Shown in pieces: positions 55,619-64,000 of a stretch of 64,000 nt of DNA. The notes beneath the pieces are model-generated. The model was given only the letters and a program-made list of their open reading frames with translations, made no database searches and was not told the DNA's origin. Origin of the DNA: Sphingomonas sp. TDK1 (GTDB lineage: Bacteria > Pseudomonadota > Alphaproteobacteria > Sphingomonadales > Sphingomonadaceae); NCBI RefSeq assembly GCF_001650735.1, contig NZ_LXVY01000034.1, positions 372,001 through 436,000 on the forward strand. The letters are read 5' to 3'. The translations under genes were made by a program, and so were the position numbers. The first letter of the stretch is position 1; each line of letters opens with the position of its first letter.

Positions 55619-55798
55619 ATGGCCGAACGCTTCGAACGACACCGCCAGCCCTGGCGCCCCGACGAGCTGCAAAAGCTCCACACCCTCGCCAAGAAGGGCA
55701 TGCCGCTACGGGCGATCGCCAAGGCGCTCACCCGTAGCGAGGAGTCGGTGAAGGAACGCGCCAAGCTCGACGGGCTGTCAATCGCCAAGCTGCACTGA
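55619..55798 (+). CDS. Small HTH-like protein (59 residues)
   Basis: The product contains RPDELQKLHTLAKKGMPLRA, then IAKALTRSEESVKERAKLDG. It resembles the short SANT/Myb or sigma-like helix-turn-helix proteins frequent in sphingomonads, where a Trp-Asp/Glu-Leu helix precedes a recognition helix. It lies 9 bases after the DUF2384 gene and is probably cotranscribed. Its end overlaps the frameshifted extension of the convergent PEPxxWA-CTERM reading frame. A DNA-binding role is inferred only. Confidence 0.65.
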   Translation: MAERFERHRQPWRPDELQKLHTLAKKGMPLRAIAKALTRSEESVKERAKLDGLSIAKLH

Positions 55799-55815
55799 GC
55801 CGGACGGATCGCCGC

Positions 55816-56498
55816 TCAGGCGTAGCGGACCGTCGTCCGCTGCCGCCGCGCACGGAGCGCCCCCCCATCAGCGCGAAGCCGCCGAGCAGCATCGCCCAGG
55901 TTGCGGGCTCCGGCACCGCGCTGGCATTCAGGCGCGCGCCGACGGTGAAGGGGCCGACGCCGGAATAGGCAGCGTTGACCGCATCGACACCGGCCTGGTT
56001 CAGGTCGATCGTATAGCCCGACGCCGCGCCGTTGACGGTGATCTTGCCGAGCACGGTGCCCGATCCGAGATCGTCGAAGATCCCCCTGGCACCGTTATAT
56101 TGCTGCAGCGAGACGATCGAGCTGGTCACGTCGTACAGCGTCAGTTCGAGCGGCCGCCCCGTCGCATTGCTATAGCCGTCCGCGAGCGCGTTGCCGATGG
56201 TCAGCGATGCGCTGGTCACCGTCCCTGTCGGGAAGAAGCTGAAGAAGGAGCGATACTCCGTCGTCGAGCCCCAGCTGGTCACGCTACCGGTGAGGTAATT
56301 GGACCACCCGTTGAAGTGCGAGCCATTGCTGTCGAACCAGCCGGTCTGGAAGGCATTGATGCTGCCGGCGCCGTTCACCGTGAGCGTGACGGTACCGCTA
56401 GGCGAATTGTTGAAGAGGTAGAAATCCGCCGCCATGGCGGGCGCGCTGCCGACAACAGCAAGCAGCAATGCTGCGCTCGACAGAATCGGACTCTTCAT
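55816..56498 (-). pseudogene. PEPxxWA-CTERM surface protein, frameshifted in a G7 tract
   Basis: The exported protein has a signal peptide (MKSPILSSAALLLAVVGSAP ending AMAAD), a beta-rich extracellular region (FYLFNNSPSGTVTLTVNG, TGWFDSNGSHFNGWSNYL) and the sorting signal VPEPATWAMLLGGFALMGG. At a run of seven G on the minus strand (complement of 55860-55866) the frame slips. As written, it reads RSVRGGSGRR and runs on to 55728. One added G would give ALRARRQRTTVRYA and a stop at 55816-55818, the standard arginine-rich PEP-CTERM tail. It may be a real frameshift, slippage-controlled, or a sequencing error. PEP-CTERM proteins are normally processed by exosortase, not seen here. Confidence 0.8.
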
Positions 56499-56633
56499 CG
56501 CAAATCTTCCCCTGAATGCACCCCAATACATTGATAGTTAACGGTGGCGTATCCCAAATCGCCCGAGAGTCAAGATAAGCAGACGCCCGCTTGTCCCGCT
56601 ATTGGCCAAGGGAATGGCGACCAGTACTGCAGA

Positions 56634-57104
56634 TCATCCGGCAGAAGCGCGCTTGACCCGCACCAGCGCCACATCGAGCGCGGAGAGGAAGCGCGAGCGA
56701 TCTTCCTTGCCGAAGGGCGGCGGGCCGCCGATGCGGTCGCCGCCCGCGCGCAGATCGGCCATGATCGCCCGCACCGCCACCGCGCTGCCGATCGAACTGG
56801 TGGTAAAGGGCTTGCCGTTGGGCGCCAGCACCGCCGCCGCGCCAGCCTTGAGACAGCGATCGGCCAGCAGGATGTCCGCGGTCACCACCACCGAACCCGC
56901 ATCGCTATGGTCGGCGATCCAGTCGTCCGCGGCATCGAAGCCGTCGCTTACGACCACGCGGGTCAGCAAGGGGTGCTGGGGGATGCGCAAGTGGGCGTTG
57001 CTGACCAGGGTGACCGGCACCTCCATCCGCCAGGCAACCTTGTAGATCTCTTCCTTCACGGGACAGGCATCGGCATCGACGAGAATATGGGGCGTGATCG
57101 GCAT
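56634..57104 (-). CDS. DUF188 (YaiI/YqxD) family protein
   Basis: The 156-residue product has the signatures ILVDADACPVKEEIYKVAWR, RVVVSDGFDAADDWIADHSD, VVTADILLADRCLKAGAAAV and RAGGDRIGGPPPFGKEDRSRF, matching the UPF0178 family. It has a PIN-like fold with conserved acidic residues (DADACPVK, DILLADR), but no proven activity is known to me. I chose the ATG at 57104. Confidence 0.93.
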   Translation of the reverse strand: MPITPHILVDADACPVKEEIYKVAWRMEVPVTLVSNAHLRIPQHPLLTRVVVSDGFDAADDWIADHSDAGSVVVTADILLADRCLKAGAAAVLAPNGKPFTTSSIGSAVAVRAIMADLRAGGDRIGGPPPFGKEDRSRFLSALDVALVRVKRASAG

Positions 57105-57441
57105 GGGCCAGCCCCTGCCACAGGCATTGGCAAAATGCGAAATCCGGCGCGGCTCCGAAAAGAACAAACCAGAATCCAATCGCTTTCCGACAAGGGAGAT
57201 CCGTGCCTATCCTCGCGCCTCTGCATCCTGAAGACGACGGTCCTTTCCGATCGCGCGATGAGGCGAGATCGTCGGGCGCCGCCGCCGCCTCGACAGCCGG
57301 CTGCTGTTCGTCGCCTGCCAGGGCGAGTCGATACAGCGCTATGAACGCGACGCGAGGGCGGCGCTGGAACCAGCACCGCCCTCGCCGCGGCCGGGACCGC
57401 GTTGATGTCGCCTTCCCGGAACTTGCGGAACCTTCGCCGTC
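57105..57441. other. Intergenic region without a supported gene
   Basis: 337 bases. A short open stretch at about 57283-57405 (+ strand) reads RLLFVACQGESIQRYERDAR and then stops. It looks protein-like but has no start or continuation, so it may be a gene remnant. Nothing else is supported. Confidence 0.35.
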
Positions 57442-59055
57442 TCAGAAGCGAAGACTGACCCAGCCGGCAAGGAAATGGGATGCCTTGGAGCCGACAGCCT
57501 TCAGCACCGCGCCGGGCTCGAAATATTCATAGCGTCCGATCACCGACACGCGCGGGGTCACCTTCCACGTCGCCTGCAAGCGCGCCGCATCGCCGACATG
57601 CGCGCCGCGCACCAGCTGGGTGCCGGCATAGGCGGTGCCCGCACCGCGATACACGGCATCGCTTTCGTCCACGCGCAGGCTGTGCTGCACCTCGGCGGTA
57701 AGATCGAGCGACTTGCTCGGCGAGATGGTGAAGTTCGGCGAGACCTGGAACAGGTTCGTCAGGTTGAGCACGAGCTGGTAGCTGTAGGCGATTGATCCCG
57801 CCGTAATGGTGCGGGTGTTGCGGATCGTGCCCGTGCCATAGGCACCTCCACCGCTGCCATAGTCGAAATGGATGCCGGGCTTCGGCTTCAGGCCCTTGCC
57901 GCTCAGCGCATAGGTCTGCGCGGCCTGCAGGAACCATGCGTCGATCGGGCGGTCCCGATATTCGCCGTCCTGATGGTTGACCAGCCAGTCGAAGGTCAAA
58001 CGGCCGGTGCTGCCCCACAGCCGCGCACCATAGTAATGGCGCAGCTCCAGCCCCGACACCTTGCCCCATTTGAGCATGTCGTTCCGCTCGCGCCAGAAAA
58101 AGGGATCGAAGAAGACCTTTCGCTTGGCCGAATTGGCCAGCACCACGCCGAAGGTGACGCCGGAGAAGCGGGTGGCGTGGTCGATCCGGTCGTCACCGCT
58201 GCCGCCCATCCCGAGCATGGTCTGTTTGAAATCGAATATGTCCGCGCGAAACTGCGCGAAGGAGAGCCAGGCACGGCCGCCGTTCAACTCGGTATGGATC
58301 GAATTATCGTCCTTCACCGAAATCAGGCCCGGCGCCCCGTCGCTGAATTCCTGCCGGCCATAGCGCACGCCCCCCGCCAACCCGCGGGCGATGGAGCCGC
58401 TAAGCTCCACGAAATATTGCTGGGCGAACAGATCGTTGCGCGACTTCGCTGCGGGCGCCCCGATATTATAGCCGGCAAGCCCGCCATGCGCGAGCTCGCC
58501 AAAGGCGCGCAGCGGCCCGACATGCACGTCGGCGCCGGCGAATACCCGCAGCAGCTGTTCCCGGCGATGATCGCCGGGCAGAAGCCCGGGCTGCGAGACA
58601 TATTGCTCCCGCAACCGGATCTCGCCCGAAAGCGTGACATAGGCGATGCCGTCGGCATCTATCGGCAGATATTTGAGCCGGTCGAGCGGATCGTCGCGTT
58701 TTCCGGGATTGCGCATGCCGCGCCAGTCCTCGGCCCAGCGCGAGGCGTTGTAGCCGCCGAGCTTGATCCCGAACCCGTCGGCATGGGCCGGATAGGTAAA
58801 GGTGGCGGGCGACGAAGGTGCACGCGGCGTTACCGCTTCAGCGGGCGGCGTGGACGGTTGCGGGGGGATGTTCTGCGGCGGGGCGGCGTCCTGCTGCGGG
58901 GCGGCACGCTGCTCCGGCACGACCTGTGCACTGCCGGTGACGACCAGCAGCGCCGCCGGCTCGATCTGCTCGACGGTCTGCGCGCCGGCGAGTTGGGGGG
59001 AAAGGCTCAGGCCCATGGTGGCGATCAGGGGCAGGAAAGTGCGGGTACGCGACAT
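57442..59055 (-). CDS. AlgE-like outer-membrane export barrel (alginate_exp family)
   Basis: The 537-residue product has a signal peptide (MSRTRTFLPLIATMGLSLSP, cleaved near QLAGAQ). A Pro/Ala-rich linker follows, then a long beta-barrel with many aromatic-ended strands (YLPIDADGIAYVTLSGEIRL and REQYVSQPGLLPGDHRREQL), ending HFLAGWVSLRF. DRLKYLPIDADG..VTLSGEIRLR is the standard opening of the alginate-export barrel family. No polysaccharide biosynthesis genes adjoin it, so it may act in nutrient uptake or polymer passage rather than alginate. ATG 59055. Confidence 0.82.
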   Translation of the reverse strand: MSRTRTFLPLIATMGLSLSPQLAGAQTVEQIEPAALLVVTGSAQVVPEQRAAPQQDAAPPQNIPPQPSTPPAEAVTPRAPSSPATFTYPAHADGFGIKLGGYNASRWAEDWRGMRNPGKRDDPLDRLKYLPIDADGIAYVTLSGEIRLREQYVSQPGLLPGDHRREQLLRVFAGADVHVGPLRAFGELAHGGLAGYNIGAPAAKSRNDLFAQQYFVELSGSIARGLAGGVRYGRQEFSDGAPGLISVKDDNSIHTELNGGRAWLSFAQFRADIFDFKQTMLGMGGSGDDRIDHATRFSGVTFGVVLANSAKRKVFFDPFFWRERNDMLKWGKVSGLELRHYYGARLWGSTGRLTFDWLVNHQDGEYRDRPIDAWFLQAAQTYALSGKGLKPKPGIHFDYGSGGGAYGTGTIRNTRTITAGSIAYSYQLVLNLTNLFQVSPNFTISPSKSLDLTAEVQHSLRVDESDAVYRGAGTAYAGTQLVRGAHVGDAARLQATWKVTPRVSVIGRYEYFEPGAVLKAVGSKASHFLAGWVSLRF

Positions 59056-59210
59056 GCAATCAATCGTCCAAGCTGGGCAGCACGTCGCGATGCGCCGCCC
59101 CTGTCCCTGTGGGCGGAGCATCGCGATCGTCCTGCAAGGGCGCGGTGCCCTCCGGGAATCCAATGTTCGGAAAGGAGGCGGGCAGCCCTAGGAGTGCCGC
59201 CCGCAGAGCG

Positions 59211-61079
59211 TCAGAAGCTCGCCCATTCCTCGGAGCCGACGGCGATGGTCGGCGCCGGGCGGGCGACCGTGGCAGGGCGCGACGCCTTTGGGGTGCGGAC
59301 CGAGGCAGCGCTCGCCGTGCGGCCGGGGCCGACCTTGAACCGCGCCGCCTGGCGGGTGAGCCCGCTGACTTCGCCGGCCAGGTTGCGCGCGGCGGCCGAG
59401 GTCTGCTCGACCATCGCCGCATTCTGCTGGGTGGAATGGTCCATCACCCCCACCGCGGTCGCGATCTCGCTGATCGCCGAAGACTGCGCACGATTGTCGA
59501 TGGCGACCACCTCGATGAACTCGTGTACCTGGCTGACGCTGGCGGTGATGTTGGCGAGCGCCGCATCCACCTTCTTCACCGAATCCACGGCGACGACGAT
59601 ATCGGCCTGGGTGGTGGTGAGTTGCTCCCGCGCCCGACGCGCTTCCTCTTCGGCACGCATCGCCAGTGCGGAAACCAGATCGGCGACGACGGCGAAGCCG
59701 CGGCCCGCTTCCCCTGCCCGGCCCGCTTCGACGGCGGCGTTCATGGCGAGAACGCGGGTCTGGAAGGCGATCTTGTCCAGGCCCTCGATAACATTGTCGA
59801 TGCCGCGTGCGCTTTCCGAAACCCGGTCCATCGCCGAGGTCGCTTCGGTCGCCGTAGTGCGGCCGGAGTCGACGATGCCGATCGCCTCCTGGGTGAAGCC
59901 CACCGTGCGGTCGGCGGCGTCGGCGCTCGACCTCAGGCGATCGTTCATCTGCTGTAGCGCGGCCGAGGTCTGTTCGAGGCTCGCCGCGTTCGATTCCGTT
60001 CGGCGGGCAAGGTCGTCCGAGGCGGCGGAGATTTCGGTCGAGCCGCCCTCGATGCTCTTGGTCGCTTCCGACAACACGCTGATCAGTTCGCGAAGATTCT
60101 CGAGCGCCTTGTTGAAGTTGTCGCGGAGCGATCCATATGCCGGCGGAACCGCGGTGGTGATCGAGCTGGTCAGATCGCCCTCGGACATCGCCTGGAGCTT
60201 CTCGGAGAGCAGTAGCACGATCGCCTGCTGGTCGGCATCGGCGGCAGCCTTGGCGGCTTCGGCATGGACCTTCGCTTCGGCATTCTGGCGGAACACCTCG
60301 AGCGCACCCGCCATCGCACCGATCTCGTCCTTGCGACCCGCGCCCGGGATCGCCGCGGCGGTGTCGCCGCCGGCCAGCCCGCGCATGCGGCCGGTGATGG
60401 CACCGAGCGGCAGCGTGATCGAGCGGCTCACGAAGAGGACGGCGGCGACCAGCACCAGCACGATTACCAGCGCGGCCATGCCGAGCTTGATCTCGGCGTC
60501 GTGCACCGCTGCCTGGATCTCTTCGTCGAACACGCCGGTGGCGACCACCCACCCCCAGGGCTTGAACGCACGAACATAGGAGATCTTGGACTTGACGCCC
60601 TTCCCGTCCGGCATTTCATATTCGTACGAGACAAACCCCGCGCCCTGCTCCGCAGCGACCTTGACCATTTCGCGGAAATGATAGGCGCCGACGGCATCCT
60701 TTGTATCGTAGGTCGACTTGCCGACCTTCTCCGGCTTCACCGGATGCATCACCATGATGTGATCGGTATCGAGGATGAAGAAATAGTCGCGTTCGCCGAA
60801 GCGCATCGAGCCCACCACTTTCTTCGCGGCGGCCTGCGCGTCCGCCTGGCTCATCCGGCCGGCGCGCTGCTCGGCTTCGTAATGGTCCAGCTGGCTATAG
60901 GCGATGTCCACCGCCTGCTTGGTGCGGGCCTGAAAGCTTTTCGTGAGCGAGCTGTCGAGCTGATTGATGGCAAGAAGAATGACCAACACCAGGCCAATCA
61001 GTGACCCCGCACCAATGATGAAAAGGCGTTTACCAATGCTGATATCATTCAAAATACGCACGAGACCCTCCGGAAACAT
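59211..61079 (-). CDS. Transmembrane Cache-domain methyl-accepting chemotaxis protein
   Basis: The 622-residue chemoreceptor has TM1 (LFIIGAGSLIGLVLVILLAI) and a periplasmic single Cache domain at about 40-185 (RFGERDYFFILDTDHIMVMH, WGWVVATGVFDEEIQ). TM2 (LGMAALVIVLVLVAAVLFVS), HAMP, a long coiled coil and the signalling tip (DKIAFQTRVLAMNAAVEAGR) follow. The C-terminus is SEEWASF, a likely CheR/CheB tether related to the NWETF pentapeptide. DxFxFILDxDxIMVMHP-type Cache domains often bind small organic acids. No che operon in the window. Confidence 0.92.
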   Translation of the reverse strand: MFPEGLVRILNDISIGKRLFIIGAGSLIGLVLVILLAINQLDSSLTKSFQARTKQAVDIAYSQLDHYEAEQRAGRMSQADAQAAAKKVVGSMRFGERDYFFILDTDHIMVMHPVKPEKVGKSTYDTKDAVGAYHFREMVKVAAEQGAGFVSYEYEMPDGKGVKSKISYVRAFKPWGWVVATGVFDEEIQAAVHDAEIKLGMAALVIVLVLVAAVLFVSRSITLPLGAITGRMRGLAGGDTAAAIPGAGRKDEIGAMAGALEVFRQNAEAKVHAEAAKAAADADQQAIVLLLSEKLQAMSEGDLTSSITTAVPPAYGSLRDNFNKALENLRELISVLSEATKSIEGGSTEISAASDDLARRTESNAASLEQTSAALQQMNDRLRSSADAADRTVGFTQEAIGIVDSGRTTATEATSAMDRVSESARGIDNVIEGLDKIAFQTRVLAMNAAVEAGRAGEAGRGFAVVADLVSALAMRAEEEARRAREQLTTTQADIVVAVDSVKKVDAALANITASVSQVHEFIEVVAIDNRAQSSAISEIATAVGVMDHSTQQNAAMVEQTSAAARNLAGEVSGLTRQAARFKVGPGRTASAASVRTPKASRPATVARPAPTIAVGSEEWASF

Positions 61080-61225
61080 CCATTCCGGATAGTTATAGAA
61101 CCGAGCAATCCAGGCGCTGTGTTTTTAGGACCAATAATACCACTTTATAGCCAACGAATCGCGACTATCAAAAGATGCTAATGGTATTTGAATTGGATCT
61201 TAGGGGATTTTCCTTAAGGACAGTC

Positions 61226-61253
61226 CGGGTAGAGCGGGCCGCCGCTCCACCCG
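61226..61253 (-). terminator. Possible terminator of the S10 peptidase gene
   Basis: CGGGT..GAGCGG-type stem (61226-61238 with 61241-61253), 8 bases past the stop at 61261. No clean T-run on the minus strand. TCCTTAAGGA, a 10-bp palindrome, lies at 61211-61220. Confidence 0.45.
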
Positions 61254-61260
61254 TCTGTGC

Positions 61261-62865
61261 TCAGTTCTGCGCGGCCTTGGCGGCCGGTCGTGCCGGCGGG
61301 GTGCTGGATGCCGCCGTCCGCAATGCCTCGTCGTACCAGGTGGAGAGGTCGCGGTGCATTTGCGGTAGCGTGGTCGGGTTCAGATAGACCATGTGCCCCG
61401 CGTCATAATAGGTGAAGCGGGTGTTGTTCTGCAGCTGCTGGTCGAGCAGCATGTGGCTGACGTCAAACTCCGCACCGTAAAAGGGGGTGGCGAAGTCGTA
61501 ATAGCCGTTGATGAAAAGCACCTTCAGGTACGGATTGGTACGCATCGTATAGGCCAGGTCGACCGCGCTGTCGGGCATCAGGTGCGTGCCGCTGTCGTCG
61601 GGCGCGCGGTGCTTCCAGTCCCAGTCGAAGCCTGGGCCGCGGGCCGTCATGCGATAGGGCATGTCGGTCTTGTAGCCGAGCACCCTGGTCGCATAGTCCT
61701 GGAAGGTAGCGACGAAGGCGCCGGTGACCGCAGTCGACGCCGGATCGTCGGTCGGGCTGTCGGCATTGGCATCCGTCATGTTGAGCAGGTACCGGGAATC
61801 CAGCCGGCCCACCGCCAGGCGCCGATCGCGCATCAGCTCCGTCTGGAAGCGCGGTAGCGTGAGACGCAGATCGGCGCGGAGGATATAGGCTTCGCTGATG
61901 CCCGTATAGTCGGACATCTTCTTCGCCACCGCCGCTTTTTCTTCCGGCGAGATGGTCGATCCCTTGGCGAGGGCTGCGGCATAGGGGCCGCTGGTGAAGG
62001 CGCGGACCTCGGCGAGGAAGCTTGGGAGGTCGGCGGGGCGGTTCTGGAGCCGGTTATGATACCAGGCCGTCGCCGCCATGGTGGGGAACAAGGTGAGGTA
62101 GTTCTGGTCGTAGCCCGGCTGGCGGACACCATAGTTCATGATGGTCGAGAACTGGACCATGCCGTTGAGGCTGAGGCCCGCCGCCTCCAGCTTGGCCGCC
62201 ACCACCGGGTTGCGCAGCGTGCCGTAGCTTTCACCGAACAGGAATTTCGGGCTCGGCCAGCGATCGAACTTGCTCGTATAGCGCAAGATGGCACGGGCAA
62301 AACCGTCGGCATCCTGGTCGACACCCCAGAAGTCCTTGCCGGTCTTCTCCCCCAGTGGGCGAGACCAGCCGGCACCCAGCGCATCGATGAACACGAGGTC
62401 GCTCTTGTCGATCAGCGAGTTTGGATTGGGACCGAAGCCATAGGGTGCCGGGCGTATATATTCGGGATTGGCGGTGGTGACGCGGACGGGCGCGAAGCTG
62501 CCCATGTGCAGCCAGATCGTAGGCGAGCCAGGCCCGCCATTATAGAAGAACGTCACCGGCCGACCGTCGCGGGCTGCACCGTCCCGGACATAGGCGGTGT
62601 AGAAGTAGGAAGCGGTCGGCTTCCCATCGTCGTCCCGGATCGTAAGGGTGCCCGCCGTGGCGGTGTAGGCGATCCGCTGACCACCGACTGTCACCGCGCC
62701 ATGGCTGACGGCTGCGGTCTCGTCCACGGAAGGCTTGGCCCAGGCGGCCTCCGCCTCGGCCTTCATCTGCTCGCGGTGGTCCGGGCCCTTTGCCGCCGGC
62801 TTCTCCTGCGCCCAGACCGGGCTGGTGGTAGCGAGGAACAGACCAATCAAGGCAGCACGACGCAT
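61261..62865 (-). CDS. Exported S10 serine carboxypeptidase-like protein
   Basis: The 534-residue product has a signal peptide (MRRAALIGLFLATTSPVWAQ) and the alpha/beta-hydrolase S10 set: FFYNGGPGSPTIWLHMGSFA (oxyanion), KFLFGESYGTLRNPVVAAKL (Ser), FINGYYDFATPF (Asp) and YYDAGHMVYL (His). It also has the S10-type YIRPAPYGFGPNPNSLIDKS. Bacterial members are peptidases of uncertain substrate. A terminator-like hairpin follows. Confidence 0.9.
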   Translation of the reverse strand: MRRAALIGLFLATTSPVWAQEKPAAKGPDHREQMKAEAEAAWAKPSVDETAAVSHGAVTVGGQRIAYTATAGTLTIRDDDGKPTASYFYTAYVRDGAARDGRPVTFFYNGGPGSPTIWLHMGSFAPVRVTTANPEYIRPAPYGFGPNPNSLIDKSDLVFIDALGAGWSRPLGEKTGKDFWGVDQDADGFARAILRYTSKFDRWPSPKFLFGESYGTLRNPVVAAKLEAAGLSLNGMVQFSTIMNYGVRQPGYDQNYLTLFPTMAATAWYHNRLQNRPADLPSFLAEVRAFTSGPYAAALAKGSTISPEEKAAVAKKMSDYTGISEAYILRADLRLTLPRFQTELMRDRRLAVGRLDSRYLLNMTDANADSPTDDPASTAVTGAFVATFQDYATRVLGYKTDMPYRMTARGPGFDWDWKHRAPDDSGTHLMPDSAVDLAYTMRTNPYLKVLFINGYYDFATPFYGAEFDVSHMLLDQQLQNNTRFTYYDAGHMVYLNPTTLPQMHRDLSTWYDEALRTAASSTPPARPAAKAAQN

Positions 62866-62943
62866 TAAATTCCCCCTATATTCTTGGATTAGGGAGACTT
62901 TGTTACATGGCCGCGCGGCCGAGACAAGCGCGCGAGGGTTACG

Positions 62944-63960
62944 TTACATTTCCCCGCGAGCGCGGCGGATGGCATACCACTTCGCCACATTTGCCTGGTG
63001 CTGCGCATAGGTCTCGGCGAAGACATGGCCGCCGGTGCCATCGGCGACGAAGTACAGGGCCTTGGATTGCGCCGGGTGCAACACGGCGTCGATCGACGCG
63101 CGCCCCGGATTGGCGATCGGGCCCTCTGGCAGCCCGCGCATCGCATAGGTGTTGTAGCCGTTCTTGGCCCGCAGCTCCGACTGGAGGATGCGGCGGCCGA
63201 GCGGCTTGCCCTTGGTTATGGGATAGATGATCGTCGGATCCGCCTGGAGCGGCATGCCTGCTTTCAGGCGGTTGGCATAGACCGCCGCGACGGTCGTACG
63301 TTCGGCTGGCTTGCCCGTCTCCTTCTCCACGATCGAAGCGAGGATGATCGCCTCGCGCGGCGTGGTCACCGCCAGCCCCTTGTCGCGCGCGCGCCAAGCC
63401 TTTGCGAGATAGGCGGTCATCGCCTTCTGCATCCGCGCCAGCACCGCCGCACGCGGCTCGTCGCGAACATAGGCATAGCTGTCGGGCAGCACCGAACCCT
63501 CTTCAGGGATCTTGGCGGTTCCGGTGAGCGCCGGCGCCTTCGCAAGCGCATCGGCGACGAGGATCGACGGCATGCCCTCGGGCACGGTCACCAGCCGCTG
63601 CAGCGTCTTGCCGTCCTGCAGCATCTCCAGGATCTGCCGCGCACTGGTCCGCGGCGCGATGCGATATTCGCCCGCACGGATCGTGCTGCCGCCGCCGAGC
63701 AGCTTGGCGAAGCTCAGGAAGATCGGGCGGGAATGGATCGCCCCCGCCTTTTCCAGCTCGCGCGCCGCGCGGGAGAGCGTCGCCCCCTCCGGGACGACGA
63801 TGCTCAGCTCCTGTGTCGCCGGCCCGGGCCCCGCCCAGAGGAACCAGCCCCCGGCAAAGGCAGCGACCAGCAGCAGCGCTGCGACGAGAAGGACGCGCGG
63901 CCCCCGGCTCCTGCGTGCGGGCGCACGCTTGCCGGAACGGGGTCGCGCGTTCTTCGCCAT
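62944..63960 (-). CDS. mltG: Endolytic murein transglycosylase MltG
   Basis: Cuts nascent glycan strands and so ends peptidoglycan chain elongation; inner-membrane anchored. The 338-residue product has an Arg-rich N-terminus and a TM helix (VLLVAALLLVAAFAGGWFLW). A LysM-like region follows (ELSIVVPEGATLSRAARELE, RIAPRTSARQILEMLQDG). The YceG core has the catalytic Glu in ASIVEKETGKPAERTTVAAV, then YANRLKAGMPLQADPTIIYP and NTYAMRGLPEGPIANPGRAS. It lies directly downstream of fabF (5 bases), the common alphaproteobacterial order. Confidence 0.96.
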   Translation of the reverse strand: MAKNARPRSGKRAPARRSRGPRVLLVAALLLVAAFAGGWFLWAGPGPATQELSIVVPEGATLSRAARELEKAGAIHSRPIFLSFAKLLGGGSTIRAGEYRIAPRTSARQILEMLQDGKTLQRLVTVPEGMPSILVADALAKAPALTGTAKIPEEGSVLPDSYAYVRDEPRAAVLARMQKAMTAYLAKAWRARDKGLAVTTPREAIILASIVEKETGKPAERTTVAAVYANRLKAGMPLQADPTIIYPITKGKPLGRRILQSELRAKNGYNTYAMRGLPEGPIANPGRASIDAVLHPAQSKALYFVADGTGGHVFAETYAQHQANVAKWYAIRRARGEM

Positions 63961-63964
63961 CGGA

Positions 63965-64000
63965 TCAGAGCGCCTTCATCACCAGGCTGGCATTGGTGCC
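63965..64000 (-). CDS. fabF: 3-oxoacyl-ACP synthase II, C-terminal end (partial)
   Basis: Only the last 11 codons and the stop are in the window, reading GTNASLVMKAL on the minus strand. This is the conserved GGTNASLVFK-type C-terminus of FabF (KAS II). The gene continues beyond 64000. Its position upstream of mltG supports the call. Confidence 0.85.
   Translation of the reverse strand, partial: GTNASLVMKAL

Noticed and set aside
57283..57405. Protein-like stretch RLLFVACQGESIQRYERDAR
   Set aside because: No start, no ribosome site and an early stop; at most a remnant.

Overview
The window looks like a chromosomal segment of a Sphingomonas-type alphaproteobacterium (Sphingomonadaceae). The evidence is high GC with compact genes, an Entner-Doudoroff cluster in the order zwf-pgl-edd-glk-eda, two large TonB-dependent receptors, a PEPxxWA-CTERM protein, an EL222-like LOV-HTH photoreceptor and a secG-pyrG neighbourhood. 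I see no phage, insertion sequence, CRISPR array or rRNA. The only tRNA is tRNA-Arg(ACG). Genus assignment is inference; no marker gene was compared.

Layout. 0-7.4 kb: acylphosphatase, a decayed gene, ettA, a TonB receptor divergent from an M28 peptidase across an AT-rich regulatory gap, and a tiny lipoprotein. 7.5-14.3 kb: a photobiology locus with a blue-light LOV-HTH regulator divergent from folE, a renalase-like flavoprotein, a DUF3429 membrane protein, an iron-sulfur photolyase (FeS-BCP/CryB type), a DCC-family protein, an ABC1/UbiB-like kinase and an SDR. 14.4-18.8 kb: a DUF481 outer-membrane protein, then an overlapping M20 hydrolase-astA-astB arginine succinyltransferase operon. 19-25 kb: tRNA-Arg, lipoprotein, TPR protein, an RsmB-type rRNA methyltransferase, a membrane GGDEF protein and guaB. 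25-31 kb: CitE-like lyase, SPFH/NfeD pair, DUF885 peptidase and an AMP-forming acyl-CoA ligase. 31.7-37.7 kb: dnaE, glutathione peroxidase and the LolD/LolC lipoprotein exporter. 37.7-41.4 kb: a non-coding stretch with a candidate small RNA and repeats, a second TonB receptor, and hsp20 behind a probable heat-shock promoter and ROSE-type RNA thermometer. 41.5-47.8 kb: a soluble PAS chemoreceptor, secG-pyrG-cyclophilin, and marR-SH3-argC. 48-53.9 kb: the Entner-Doudoroff genes. 53.9-57.1 kb: palindromic repeats, a ParD-like protein with methionine aminopeptidase, three small genes including a DUF2384 protein, a PEPxxWA-CTERM gene broken at a G7 tract, and a DUF188 protein. 57.4-64 kb: an AlgE-like outer-membrane protein, a Cache chemoreceptor, an S10 peptidase, mltG and the 3' end of fabF.

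The most coherent multi-gene system is the light locus at 7.5-14.3 kb. It places a light-switched transcription factor next to DNA-photorepair, pterin and redox genes. Other points worth checking are the candidate RNA at 37.85-37.94 kb, the G-tract frameshift in the PEPxxWA-CTERM gene, the M20 hydrolase in place of a visible AstE, a patch of rare codons inside astA, and several operator-like repeats.
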